42,011 nt of DNA from Entomortierella parvispora (Eukaryota > Mortierellomycota > Mortierellomycetes > Mortierellales > Mortierellaceae). This document shows positions 11,595-21,660 of the stretch, one piece after another. Position 1 is the stretch's first letter. Every line of letters starts with the position of its first letter. The stretch lies in contig CAUYJH010000030.1 in assembly GCA_963573315.1 (NCBI GenBank), forward strand, positions 1 through 42,011, given 5' to 3'. The notes beneath the pieces are model-generated. The model was not told the origin of the DNA and made no database searches. It saw only the letters and a program-made list of their open reading frames with translations. A program made the position numbers and the translations under genes.

Positions 11595-12562
11595 TTAGCA
11601 GCCTCCACGAAGAGCCAAGACCAAATGCAAGACGGAGCCTCCCTCAATGTTGTAGTCTGTAGCGGAGCGATCGTCAACCCTGAATAAAATGGCATCATGG
11701 AAGGTTAGAGATATGGAACAAAATATCATGAGCAGTGCCGCCTGCAATGAGAGACGGAGGTGTTTTTTTCCCCAAGAAAAGAGGGTGGAGGGCAGCCAAT
11801 TGACTTTTTAGGCCTTACATTTGCTTTCCTCCGAAAATGAGACGCTGCTGTGCTGGGGGGATACCCTCCTTCTCCTCGACACGCTCCTTGATACGAGTGA
11901 TCTATTATCAAAAGGTCAGAAGGGGATGGAAAGGATGCACGGGTGGGAGTTAGCGATAAGCTTCTTCCTCCGAGTCGGGCAACGCTCGCGCAATTCCCTG
12001 CTTAGCCACCATCACTCATGACGTGAGTTCCCGGCGCATTCATTACCTTGTCACTGGGCTCGATATCGATCTCAATCTAATGAAAAGATGAGACAGACAC
12101 ATTGTCAATAAAAGAACCCCTGAGAGAGGTAAACGTTGGTCGATCCATCTCGAAGGCTGTGGTCCTGCGCCATTTAGGATGCTTCAAAGAACTCCATGTT
12201 GCACATGAGCAATGCAAAACTGCGCCTTCTTTTTTTTTTCCATTTTGTCAACCAGCTCGAGTGCTGAATAGTCGTGGAAATGGTCCTGTTAATGTATGTT
12301 GAATATCCCAGGCTTGACATTTACCTCCTTGCCGGTGAGAGTCTAGGCAAAGAAGAGTAGAAGAAAGGTGAAGAAAGAAGTATGGGTTAGTCACAGCATT
12401 TCCTTTCAGGAACGCAACACTGAGAAGACAAGTAGATTCCATGTCCTTCGAGAAAGCGACTGTTCGTCCTGAAGGAGGAAAGAACAGAGTCGGAACGGCG
12501 TCTTCTCGGGAAAAGAAACACTAGTTGAGGCGCCAATAGATTACCTTGACTTTGATAAGCAT
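11595..12562 (-). CDS. RUB1: NEDD8/Rub1 ubiquitin-like modifier (77 aa, 5 exons)
   Basis: Ubiquitin-like protein conjugated to cullins. Exons, minus strand: 12562-12545 (MLIKVK), 12342-12325 (TLTGKE), 12076-12047 (IEIDIEPSDK), 11901-11819 (IKERVEEKEGIPPAQQRLIF and neighbours), 11679-11595 (DYNIEGGSVLHLVLALRGGC, stop). Lengths are 18, 18, 30, 83 and 85 nt. Every junction has GTAA donors and TAG/CAG acceptors and stays in frame. A GACTAAC branch site lies near 12387. Alanine in LALRGG, where ubiquitin has arginine, is the NEDD8 hallmark. A single residue (Cys) follows the di-glycine, so a processing protease must remove it, as with yeast Rub1. The first three exons are so short that the gene leaves almost no open reading frame trace. 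It shares a 183-bp divergent promoter with prefoldin subunit 1. Confidence 0.93.
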
Positions 12563-12745
12563 GATGGGGTTTGAATTTGGTGAGTGTGGATGAGTAGACG
12601 AGAAAGAAGAAAAAAGTAGCGCGGAAACGAAGAAACGCTCCAAAAACTGATCATGTGACGTGTTCCTTCGCGGTGGCAGCTCACTCTTCGAGTCTTCATC
12701 GCCCTCTTCCCAATCTTGACTAGTATCCCATTCCACAGCACCACA
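12563..12745. promoter_or_regulatory. Divergent promoter of NEDD8 and prefoldin subunit 1
   Basis: 183 bp separate the two start codons, so the transcripts must initiate in or near this segment. It contains CATGTGAC (12652-12659), which overlaps TGACGTG and matches the degenerate RTCACRTG site on the opposite strand, and a CT-rich run toward the prefoldin start. No TATA box is evident. Confidence 0.6.
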
Positions 12746-13629
12746 ATGTCCATCAACGAACAGGCCCTCGCAAAGGTACTGCCCCCTATGAGTAGTGTCA
12801 GGACCCTTGGTTGGCTGTCGCCGTGGTCGACCCTCTTCTCGGACCACACCTTCAAGCACGACCTGCAATCGGATTTAATCTGGAGAGACTAGATCGTCTG
12901 TTGCGTGCCACCATCTCGGATGCACAGCAACAAATGAGCTGCTTGCCGGGATATTGGCCGCACGGATAGTAGAGGAGCAGATATTTTTGCACTGACTGAT
13001 GCAGTCCACCATTCTCTACTCGCCTTCCACAGGATCGTGCTCTTTGAGAGATTCAGTTCAAAACGCGATCCCATCTACCTTTTACTTGTTCTTTTTCTCA
13101 GTCTACTGAAACCGACCGAAACTAACCACATCATCTGGCCCTACTTAGATCATTCAAGATCTTCAGAGCAAGCTCCAGGAAGCCAGCCGTATGGTTGCCT
13201 CTGTCCAAGCCCAGATCCAGACCCGGGAAAGGGAAAAGCGTCTTTCTGAACTCACCAACAAGGAACTCTCCAGCCTCAGCACCGATACCGTCACCTACAA
13301 GTCTGTTGGAAAGATGTAATGACAAAACAAACTGGATGGACGCCACCGGTGTCTGATGGTGTCCTTTAAATGCAAAGACTTAGGAAAAGAAGGAAAATAA
13401 TACTAACAACAGACATGGTCACTCTTTTTTTTTTTTTTTGTGCATCCTCAGGTTCGTTCAAGAGCCATTGCCCAGCTTAACGAAAGAACTGTCGACGCGT
13501 GTTTCCGAGATGGACAAGGACATGGCTGCTCTGGACAAGAAGAGGATCTACTGGGAGCGTAACAAGACGGAAGCCCAGGGCAACCTTCAGGAATTGGTCA
13601 GACAGATCCAGCAGGCTCAGGGAGCGTAA
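12746..13629 (+). CDS. PFD1: Prefoldin subunit 1 (124 aa, 3 exons)
   Basis: Beta-type subunit of the hexameric prefoldin chaperone, which passes unfolded actin and tubulin to the CCT chaperonin in the cytosol. Exons 12746-12775 (MSINEQALAK), 13149-13315 and 13452-13629. Intron 1 (373 nt) ends ACTAACC...TACTTAG. Intron 2 carries a perfect TACTAAC branch site at 13401-13407 and a long T tract before TCCTCAG. All joins are in frame. The protein has two coiled-coil helices (about residues 10-45 and 80-122) around a short beta-hairpin region containing YKSVGKMFVQEP, matching the YEGVGRMF motif of animal PFDN1. Length fits the family (about 122 aa). It is tail-to-tail with SDH1, 257 bp away. Confidence 0.92.
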
Positions 13630-13886
13630 AGAGAGCAAAAGAAACAATGGAATGAATAAAAGAAAAAATCCACCATCAATTAATGCCCTCAAACACTCGT
13701 CTTTGAAAACCAGCAGCACTCATCGATGTCGCCTTTACTTGGAACGTCAAATATCATGAAATACTTTGAAAAAAAGCCGACATTTATTAGAAAAAAAAAG
13801 ATCAAATGCGTCTCATCGACAACTCAGAGGGGGGGGGGGAAATGATAATGCTCAATTGGGGACATCCACACTGCAACACTGTTTGC

Positions 13887-16758
13887 TTAGTAGACACGCT
13901 TCTTGGGGGGAACAGCCTTGCACTCCTCCTCGTCCAAGGTGTGGGCAACGACGCCACGGTAGCTCAACTTGACCTCGCCAGTCTCCTGGTTCTGCCATGA
14001 GAGGGTGTGCTTCATCCAGTTCTTGTCATCACGTTCCTATTCGCGAATACATTGTATATAAACAAAATGTAAGTAAACATCCTATAGCACTAGAGAAAAC
14101 GACATGACGTAAAAAAGAGAGATAAAAGGTAGACTTACAGAGAAATCCTCACGGGCGTGGGCACCACGAGACTCCTTACGGGCGTTGGCAGAGTGCATGG
14201 TCTGGGCGGCGCAGGTCAACAAGTTCTGGAGCTCAAGGGTCTCGACAAGATCAGAGTTCCAGATCATGCTGCGGTCGGTGACACCGACATCCTTGAAGGA
14301 ACCAAAGACCTTGTCAATCTTCTCAACACCCTCATCCAAAGAGGACTGGGTACGGAAGACAGCAGCATCGTTCTGCATGACCTTCTGCATGTTCAAGCGC
14401 AGGTTGGCGGTAGAGATGGGGCCAGTGGCGTGGCGGAGCTTGTCCAAGTTGGCAATGGACTCGGCACCGGCATCAGCAGCCAAGGGCTTGTGAGGGGTGT
14501 TGGGGGCCAAGGTATCGCGAATGTGGTGAGCGCAAGCACGACCGAAGACGACAATATCCAAGAGAGAGTTGGCACCGAGACGGTTAGCTCCGTGGACAGA
14601 GACACAGGCAGCCTCACCGGCAGCGTACAAGCCGGGGACGACCTTGTCGTTTCCGTTCTCATCGACAGTCAAGACCTCTCCAGTGTACTTGGTGGGGATA
14701 CCACCCATGTTGTAGTGGACAGTGGGCAAGACGGGGATGGGCTCCTTGGTGACATCGACACCAGAGAAAATAGCAGCAGTCTCAGAGATACCGGGGAGAC
14801 GCTCGTGGAGGACCGAAGCGGGCAAGTGAGAGAGCTGGAGGTAGATGTGATCCTTCTCGGGACCGACACCACGACCCTCGCGAATCTCCATGGTCATGGA
14901 ACGCGAGACGACATCACGGGAAGCAAGATCCTTGGCAGTAGGGGCATAACGCTCCATGAAACGCTCACCCTGGGAGTTCAAGAGGTATCCTCCCTCACCG
15001 CGGGATCCCTCGGTGATGAGGCATCCAGCTCCGTAAATACCAGTGGGGTGGAACTGAACGAACTCCAAATCCTGAAGAGGGAGACCGGCACGGGCAACCA
15101 TGGCATTGCCATCACCAGTGCAGGTGTGGGCAGATGTGCACGAGAAGTAGGCGCGTCCGTATCCTCCGGTGGCAAGGACGGTCTTGTGAGAGCGGAAACG
15201 GTGAAGGGTACCATCTTCCATGTTCAAGGCGAGGACACCACGGCACTCACCGTTCTCCATAATAAGATCCAAGGCAAAGTACTCGATGAAGAAGTTGGTG
15301 TTGTGACGAAGAGACTGACCATAAAGAGTGTGGAGAATGGAGTGGCCGGTACGATCAGCGACGGCAGCGCAACGGTAAGCCTGGCCACCTGTAGATGTAA
15401 AGAAACAAATTTGTTGGATACGTTCAATAACAGTTGCTGACAGCTCAATTGCAATAGCAACAGCAGTATGCATGCGCGTAACGACCACTTACCCTCGCCA
15501 AACTTCAAACTCTGACCACCGAAAGCACGCTGGTAGATCTTGCCCTCCTTGGTTCTGGAGAAGGGGACACCATAGTGCTCCAATTCGATGACACTGTGGG
15601 GAGCCTCGCGACACATGTAATGGATAGCATCCTGATCTCCGAGCCAGTCGGATCCCTTGACGGTATCGTACATGTGCCATCTCCAGTCATCCTCACCCAT
15701 GTTACCCAAAGCAGCGTTGACACCTCCCTAGATTGACGCCAAAGACAAAACAAGGTGCTCGTCATGTTAGATCTCGGTAAATGTAGCTTCACTCTATTTC
15801 ATAAAAATGATGAAGAGGTGTACCTGAGCAGCGACAGTGTGCGAACGGGTGGGGAACAGCTTGGAGATACAGGCAGTGTTGAGACCAGCCTCGGCAAGAC
15901 CGAAAGCGGCGCGGAGACCAGCACCACCGGCACCAATGACGAGGGCATCGTAGGTGTGATCAATGATGGGGTACTTGGAAGTGATAGGGCTCTACAAGGT
16001 GAAGAAGGCAACATTGGGTCAATGAGGATTCGTTTTTTTTTTGGTTGCTTTTTTGCGGGGAAACCCAAACAAGGCAAGAGGGCTCGGGATTCGTGAACAA
16101 TCCCTCTCGGATTCGGATTTGGTAAAAGATGGGGATCTCGGGCATGAGCATATCACATACCGATGACTCCTTGGCGTTCAAGGGCTTTGAGGCAAAGACC
16201 TGCATCGCGGGGCGCGAGGTGTGGATAGCGCGGCTAGCAACATTCTTGGCGGCTATAGTAAAAAATGATTCCGGAAATGATTAGATTAATGTGTCCGAAA
16301 ACGTGCAGCCGAGCAGGAAAGCATGCGCAAGGGTGGTTTCTGGCCGTGTCGTATGCGATGTTAGATCTCGGACTTTTTTGTCAGATACGCGAGGAACACC
16401 TACCAGTGCGACGCTGTTGAGCAGAATGAACAGAAGGGCGACATAATCCGACAAGGGCAAGAAAGTGAAAAGCGATTTGTTAGTCTGGGTAGCTCGGAAA
16501 GACATAAAAGACATTCAACGAGGCACGGGTGTGGGATGGGATTGTCATTGAAGGGCAAAGACGCGATCTAATCCCAGGTCCAATCTCTGTAGTGGTTTTG
16601 ATACATCAGCAGAGTTTGGCTGCATGGGATCCGTGGGCCGATTGAGCCAGACGACACGAAAGGGGGAGCTCGGACATGTGTGAGAGCGAGGGGGAGACGT
16701 GGGAGGGGGTGATTGGGACACGCACCAAGATGTTGGCACAAGACTGGACTCGGAACAT
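13887..16758 (-). CDS. SDH1: Succinate dehydrogenase flavoprotein subunit, mitochondrial (645 aa, 7 exons)
   Basis: FAD subunit of complex II; oxidises succinate to fumarate in the TCA cycle and feeds electrons to ubiquinone. Exons, minus strand: 16758-16726, 16413-16404 (10 nt), 16252-16161, 15991-15824, 15727-15493, 15388-14139, 14036-13887. Total 1938 nt, in frame throughout. The N-terminus [18 protein letters not shown] then SRAIHTSRP is Arg/Ser-rich without acidic residues, a typical mitochondrial presequence. The Rossmann motif [12 protein letters not shown] lies near residue 65. [10 protein letters not shown] carries the histidine (about 96) to which FAD is covalently bound in this family. 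[29 protein letters not shown] and [20 protein letters not shown] are the conserved active-site and FAD-contact blocks. The C-terminal exon ends KKRVY. An alternative exon 1 without the 10-nt exon would need a poor donor (GTGTCC). Confidence 0.93.
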
Positions 16759-17835
16759 TGTGATATGACAGCAAGAGAGATAGACAAGGCCAAAGGAGGG
16801 GAGGAGGGAGGGGAGACGAGAGGAGAAAGAAAAAGAGGAGAGAGGAGAGGGGATGGATGGATGGACAAGAGGATGGAAGAAGAGAAGAGATGCGAGCAAA
16901 GAAAGGCAGGCAGGCGGAAGATTGATTGTGTCTCCGGAGGGGCCTTTTTCGCCTTCCCCTGTTTACTCCCAAAGGAAAACCGCTCCGGGAAAGAAGGGAG
17001 CAAAAAAAATCACGTGCAATCAAGGAGGGCGATCCGGAGTGGCTTTGCTTTGATCATTTCACATACGTACCGTACGTATGCATACTCTGTGTCGCGCGTC
17101 GGCGCGTCGCGCACATTCAATACACTGCACGCTTCTACATCCATCTCTTCCTCTTCCTTCTCCTCATTCTCACATTCCAGTATTCGAGAGCTGCTCGTCC
17201 TGACACCACATACACTCTCTCTAATCTTTCTGGATCCACGTCGTATGTCATATGTCGCCCTGCTTCCAGAGCTCCAGAGGTATCCTCAGTTAGACGTCAA
17301 GACGGCAGATCTGATTACATTTGATCTTTTCTTCCGAGCTCGTATAGTCGAATACAAAAGCTGGTATGAGGGATCCCTCCAGTAACCGCCACCCAGATGC
17401 TGGGGAAGCCAGTATAAGTGCGTGTTCTTTCACCGACATTGACTCGCAAGTAGAAGTGGAAAATACCTTCTCTTGTTTTGGTATTAACAATATGACGGTA
17501 TCTTGAGTGTTCCATGGCTGCACTTTGGTTATATCAGGTTTATAGCGACCAATTGTAAAGATCGCGTTCGATGAGGACAGGCATTCTGTTCATAATGTTT
17601 TATACGGTGTCTGGCCATTTTTTTGTTCTCGTCTTTTCAAAGGTCTCTCAGGGTTGTATATGAATCTGGGAGTATGATTGCTTTTTTTCTCTTTCTCACT
17701 TTTCTTTTCGATTCGACAAAGACCCGCGGAGCAATCACTCACGTGATTTAGTAAGGGCGATAGAAATTACTATGACGTCACTTCAATTCGATGGCTGAGA
17801 TATTTATATGATTTTGAAGACTAGCTAGCATGACA
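16759..17835. other. SDH1 upstream region
   Basis: The first 100 bp upstream of SDH1 (16790-16870) are GA-rich on the plus strand, thus CT-rich on the SDH1 sense strand. CACGTG occurs at 17011-17016 and at 17740-17745 (within TCACGTGA), the latter about 90 bp before tRNA-Thr. A palindrome-like ACGTACCGTACGTATGCATAC run lies near 17064-17083. No convincing gene is seen; a 46-codon frame at 17245-17385 is unrecognised. Confidence 0.45.
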
Positions 17836-17907
17836 GCCCGCATAGCTCATTGGTAGAGCGTCTGCCTAGTAAGCAGAAGGTAGCAGGTTCGATCCCTGCT
17901 GTGGGCA
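17836..17907 (+). tRNA. tRNA-Thr (AGT)
   Basis: Complete cloverleaf: 7-bp acceptor stem (GCCCGCA with TGTGGGC, one G-T pair), D stem GCTC/GAGC, anticodon stem TCTGC/GCAGA with loop CTAGTAA (anticodon AGT), variable loop AGGTA, T stem GCAGG/CCTGC, discriminator A. No intron; CCA is not encoded. Confidence 0.95.
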
Positions 17908-18297
17908 TTTACCTTTTGCTTTCCATCACCGCGATGGTTTGAGTGTCTTTTTGGCGCACGCAGCCCTGTTTCTACACGCACAGGATGAGCTGAGCTTTTT
18001 TTTTTCTTGTCGAACGAACTTTGAAGGTGTTGTTACTGTGTCGAGCAAATCAAATCAAGTATCACAAGTATGTACCTTCGAATTGTTAGAATAATGCTAG
18101 GAAATACGACTGTTTGCCAAGACTGAACCGTGAAATGGAAAATGGACAGGCCGCAGGGACGCAGCGCATTTTTTTTCCGTTCGTGGAGAGTGCTGCGCGG
18201 CCGGGCAAATACCAATTAAGGGGGCCTATCTTAAGGGGCTTAATCGGAATCCGAAGATCTTGATCGGCCCCTGGACTTTAATCTTCATTGTTCATCG

Positions 18298-18369
18298 GCT
18301 AACATAGTATAATGGTTAGTATATCTCGTTGTGGCCGAGACGATCCTGGTTCGATTCCAGGTGTTAGCA
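18298..18369 (+). tRNA. tRNA-His (GTG)
   Basis: Acceptor stem GCTAACA/TGTTAGC, anticodon stem TCTCG/CGAGA with loop TTGTGGC (anticodon GTG), T stem CCTGG/CCAGG, discriminator A. The genomic base at -1 is G, although eukaryotic G-1 is normally added after transcription. A TTTT terminator follows at once. Confidence 0.95.
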
Positions 18370-19693
18370 TTTTGTGCTTCTGGAGAATGGGTTCCCGGGG
18401 TCCCAGGAGGTCTGTGCTCTCCGGAAGAGTCCATTTGACAGTCTGGGTTTGGGTTGCTCGAATGACATGATAACTCCCCACACAAGGCAGGACGCACATC
18501 TTTTTGCTTTTTTTTCTCAGCCACTCCCCATCTGCAAGCAATCGTATTTACTGCAGATCAACCGGGTTTGCATTCCCATTTGTCTTTTCATCATTTCGTG
18601 CCCAAAGTCCCAAATATCACTCAGTTTTTCAAACCGATCGAGTGTTGTAACACGAACATTGGCCTTTGGAGGCTGAGGTGTCTTATCGTTGCTCGAAGCA
18701 AACGAAGGAATTCCGAAGGGGATCCTTGTTGTTCTGTCAACTTCATTGCTGCTAAATCCCCCCCCCCCCCCCCAAAAAAAAAAAAAAAAAAGGCAAGGTG
18801 ATTCCACAAGACACAAGTGATAGGGCGAATCCTCCTCCTTCGATGCTTCCTCGTCTTAAAAAGAGTGTTAGATGGAGGACCTGACACTGTTGAACCATTT
18901 CCACGACAAATACTGCAAAGGCAACTCAGGGACGCGTGTTGCATGTTATTGTGGGATTTGTGGCACGCGATCGTTACACAAGTCTCTCTTTTTAATTGAG
19001 TTTGCATTGGAGCCATCATTTATAAACGCCTCATGTTGAGCCTCATTCAGTCAGTTCAAGGCCATGAGTGATTAGACTGGCGTGGCTAAGAGTGCCGGTA
19101 CTGCCATGACCAAATGAACGCACAACGCGAGTCTGAACAGAAAATCTTGGTCGTGGCCATAGGAACGATCTGTTTTTACCTGCAAAAAAATCTCTGCATG
19201 CATCAAAAGAGATTGCACTCACAGCGTCGATGAGTAGATGTGTAGTCCTGGTTGCTTAACAAGTAAATCGATTCCCGCAAGTTTGCTCTGCTCAGAGGAG
19301 CCAAATTGCTTTTTTTTCTGGATGGCAAGCAATCGTGTACCTCTTGTGCAGTGGTCCGCTTGTTGCTTTCCCTCTCGGTCCCTTTTCTTATGATTCAACT
19401 ATTCGTCACACGTTGAGAGAAAACTTGGTGACTTATATGTCAACTCGGTTGACAAACAACAGCTGGGGAGGGGGCTTCGGTGTCTACTCTTGGCATCAAC
19501 CCCCCCGTAAACCTCCACCGTAGGAGTACGATCATAGGGCAGTATCTCCGTCCACTCTTGCAGAAAAAAACTGACAAGAAGGATTCTCAGACGTAGTAAT
19601 ACATTCATGTCTAGAGTCTATTTGAAAGCTGAAGGAATGAGACGAACGTCTTCCAGTTTGCTCTTCGGCCAAATAAAAAAAAAAAAAAAGGAT
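18370..19693. other. Intergenic sequence, no gene
   Basis: No recognisable coding sequence. A (C)16(A)18 tract lies at 18758-18791 and an A run at 19675-19689 immediately before the MITE. The remainder looks like unique intergenic sequence. Confidence 0.45.
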
Positions 19694-20134
19694 TTATCTA
19701 CTCGACAACCCAGGTTGTTCGACTTACGTGACAACCCCCCACTTTTTGCGCTCTAACTCCATGTAACACTCTTTTTTGCCTTCTCTTCAACAGCACTTTG
19801 TTACAACAGTAAACGGCTACTGTATTCGCACTCATTCCGTCATCCAGTTTCCCGCAACTCAATTCAAGAGTTCAAGTCTCATATCGTTATCGACGCGACT
19901 TGACACTCGCTAAAAAGCGACAATATCGCCACAAACGCGTTAATCTTTGCCTCTGAGGGGCTAAAGGCGATACCTCGAAGAATAAAAGAGAGTAACAAGT
20001 CGCCTCGAAGAGTTTTCATGCCTTCCCTGCACGTTTTTGTCTCGAAAAGCAAAAGAGATTGTTACATGGACTTGGAGCGCAAAAAGTGGAGGGTTGTCAC
20101 GTAAGTCGAACAACCTGGGTTGTCGAGTAGATAA
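19694..20134. mobile_element. MITE-like element with 75-bp terminal inverted repeats
   Basis: The first about 75 bp (TTATCTACTCGACAACCCAG...) are repeated in inverted orientation at the right end (20060-20134), with about 72 of 75 positions matching and the outer 44 bp identical. The total is 441 bp with no coding capacity, so it fits a non-autonomous DNA transposon (MITE). Each TIR contains a nested palindrome (ACAACCCAGGTTGT). If the ends are drawn at TCTACTCG, a TA dinucleotide flanks both sides, consistent with a Tc1/mariner-type TA duplication; the exact boundary is uncertain. The high arm identity argues for fairly recent origin. Confidence 0.85.
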
Positions 20135-20335
20135 CCCCCCCCCCCCCCCCCAAAAAAAATGACACGCTCAAAGTGATCCAATCTGATTTTCGGGGAGGGG
20201 GGGTTTGCTCATTACACATCCTATATCCGTCCAATCTTCACAAAACTCACATGAAATGTCGCAACAGAAAGCGGTTCTCATCAATCATTTAGGGGGATAC
20301 ATCGGGTAAGGCGTTTCAACCGTACTTCCTTAGAG

Positions 20336-20340
20336 ATCCC
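20336..20340. repeat. Target-site duplication (left), ATCCC
   Basis: ATCCC lies immediately before the 5' LTR and is repeated immediately after the 3' LTR at 27679-27683. A 5-bp duplication is usual for Ty3/gypsy integrases. Confidence 0.9.
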
Positions 20341-20509
20341 TGCGCCATATCTTGTCACGTGCGGTCATTTAGTCACGTGTTGCCTATCAGTCACCCTCGG
20401 CCCTCAGGACTATTTGTCCTGACGGCCACCCAGAATAAAGATCCCCATCTTTGTCTCGCTACTCACTTCACCATGCAAGGATCACGGTTTGTATCAATGA
20501 TATTTCCCA
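20341..20509 (+). repeat. 5' LTR (169 bp)
   Basis: Starts TGCGCCATATC and ends ATATTTCCCA; matches 27510-27678 at every position compared. It contains CACGTG at 20356-20361 and 20374-20379, and a short palindrome (CAGGACTATTTGTCCTG). The promoter should lie here by family precedent. Confidence 0.95.
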
Positions 20510-20556
20510 TTTTTTTTAGCGAACCCAGGGACGGGATCCCATCACCCCGAGCTACA

Positions 20557-20563
20557 GGTAAGT
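20557..20563 (+). promoter_or_regulatory. Strong splice donor in retrotransposon leader
   Basis: ACAG|GTAAGT matches the consensus donor used by the host genes here and lies 48 nt downstream of the 5' LTR. A possible acceptor is CCACCTCAG ending at 21966, between the accessory ORF and gag-pol. Use of this intron is inferred, not shown. Confidence 0.4.
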
Positions 20564-21165
20564 TTCCCCCCTCATTCGTAGCCCACATAATGAAACAAAT
20601 AAATGTGACCCGAACTCGGTCAACTGTCAATTGGAGTTGCACCGTCAATTTCCCTTGTCAGTACCAGGGATGCCAACGAGATTGGCCGAGCCCTGAAATG
20701 AGTCATGAACCCATGATTCACGGTCAATGCACCAAAAGTCTTGGCAATGTCACCAACGCAGTGATGCCGAGCACCCCTGCCACATGCATCTTAAAAGAAA
20801 AAAAAAAAAAAAAAAAAATTTTCTTTTGTGCCGACCAATGGAAATCATCCAGCGGCCAATGTGGTCAAAAGGAAGGAATGGTCAACAAGATGCAGATGTT
20901 ACTTCTTCATCTTCACCTCCCCTTTCTCCATTCCACACATGCTTGTTGACGAACCACATCAGTCAGCATCAAACGCCTTAGCGCCATCTCATAGCAACCC
21001 TGCGAACAACAACTGCGCCAAGTGTCCGCATGACAATCTCGTTGCATGATGCATGAATGCTTTGGCAGGACAAAGGAACATAAAAAGAGGGCAGATTCCC
21101 TGTCGGGCCTGACAATCTTCTGTCTATTTCCCCAACGATTCCTTCTACTGTCCACCACTGCAATC

Positions 21166-21660
21166 ATGTCCTCCACTCGTAAAACACGCTTCACGTCGTC
21201 GTCTCCGACGGTTCACAAAGCAGCATCGAGTTCGTCGTCTGAAGACTCCGACTACGAAAATGTGGCCCCGAATAACGACAAACACGACGAAGGCTCGCCG
21301 TCCCCTGACGACGTAGGCAACACCACCATCTTTGTCGATCCGCGGGACATCCCGACGGCACCTTGTTCCCCGGCCGCCACCGAATGGCAAGGTTCATCCT
21401 CTCACGCTCCTGTCAACCTCCCCACGATTGAGCAGATGTCTGTCTACTGGCAGGCTCTCCAAGGCGAGTTAGTCTGGCTCAGGGAGCGTGTTCAGCAGGA
21501 AGAGCGCGTGTGGTCCACTCTAGAAATGACGCTAGAAACGGTACGAGAGCGCGGAGTAGCCCTGGCGCCATTCCATAAAAGGCATACCGACCTCCTTGAC
21601 CAGCTCGAACGGTTGCGTTTCTTGGATGTCACTGCTGGACTATACACGCAAAGGAGATGA
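21166..21660 (+). CDS. Retrotransposon accessory ORF (164 aa), unknown function
   Basis: Separate open frame between the 5' LTR and gag, ending 413 nt before the gag start. The start MSSTRKTRF is chosen because upstream in-frame Met codons (21046, 21049) precede a hydrophobic run with no conserved look. The first half is Ser/Thr- and Asp/Glu-rich (SSSSEDSDYENVAP) and likely disordered. The second half (about residues 85-155) is a probable coiled coil rich in Trp, Leu, Glu and Arg (YWQALQGELVWLRERVQQEE). No zinc knuckle and no enzymatic motif. It could be a nucleic-acid or Gag-interacting accessory protein, or a captured host fragment; I do not recognise it. The complete frame in an otherwise intact element argues that it is maintained. 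Confidence 0.6.
   Translation: MSSTRKTRFTSSSPTVHKAASSSSSEDSDYENVAPNNDKHDEGSPSPDDVGNTTIFVDPRDIPTAPCSPAATEWQGSSSHAPVNLPTIEQMSVYWQALQGELVWLRERVQQEERVWSTLEMTLETVRERGVALAPFHKRHTDLLDQLERLRFLDVTAGLYTQRR

Noticed and set aside
11595-12562. Considering the locus as a ubiquitin gene or pseudogene
   Set aside because: Alanine in LALRGG and the KERVEEKEGIPP block identify NEDD8; all splice sites and phases are intact.
14157-15440. 427-codon plus-strand open frame opposite SDH1
   Set aside because: It is the mirror of the highly biased SDH1 main exon; composition is Val/Gly/Thr-rich with no family resemblance, while the minus strand encodes a textbook flavoprotein.
17245-17385. 46-codon frame beginning MSYVALLPELQ
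   Set aside because: Too short and unrecognised; no splice extension found.
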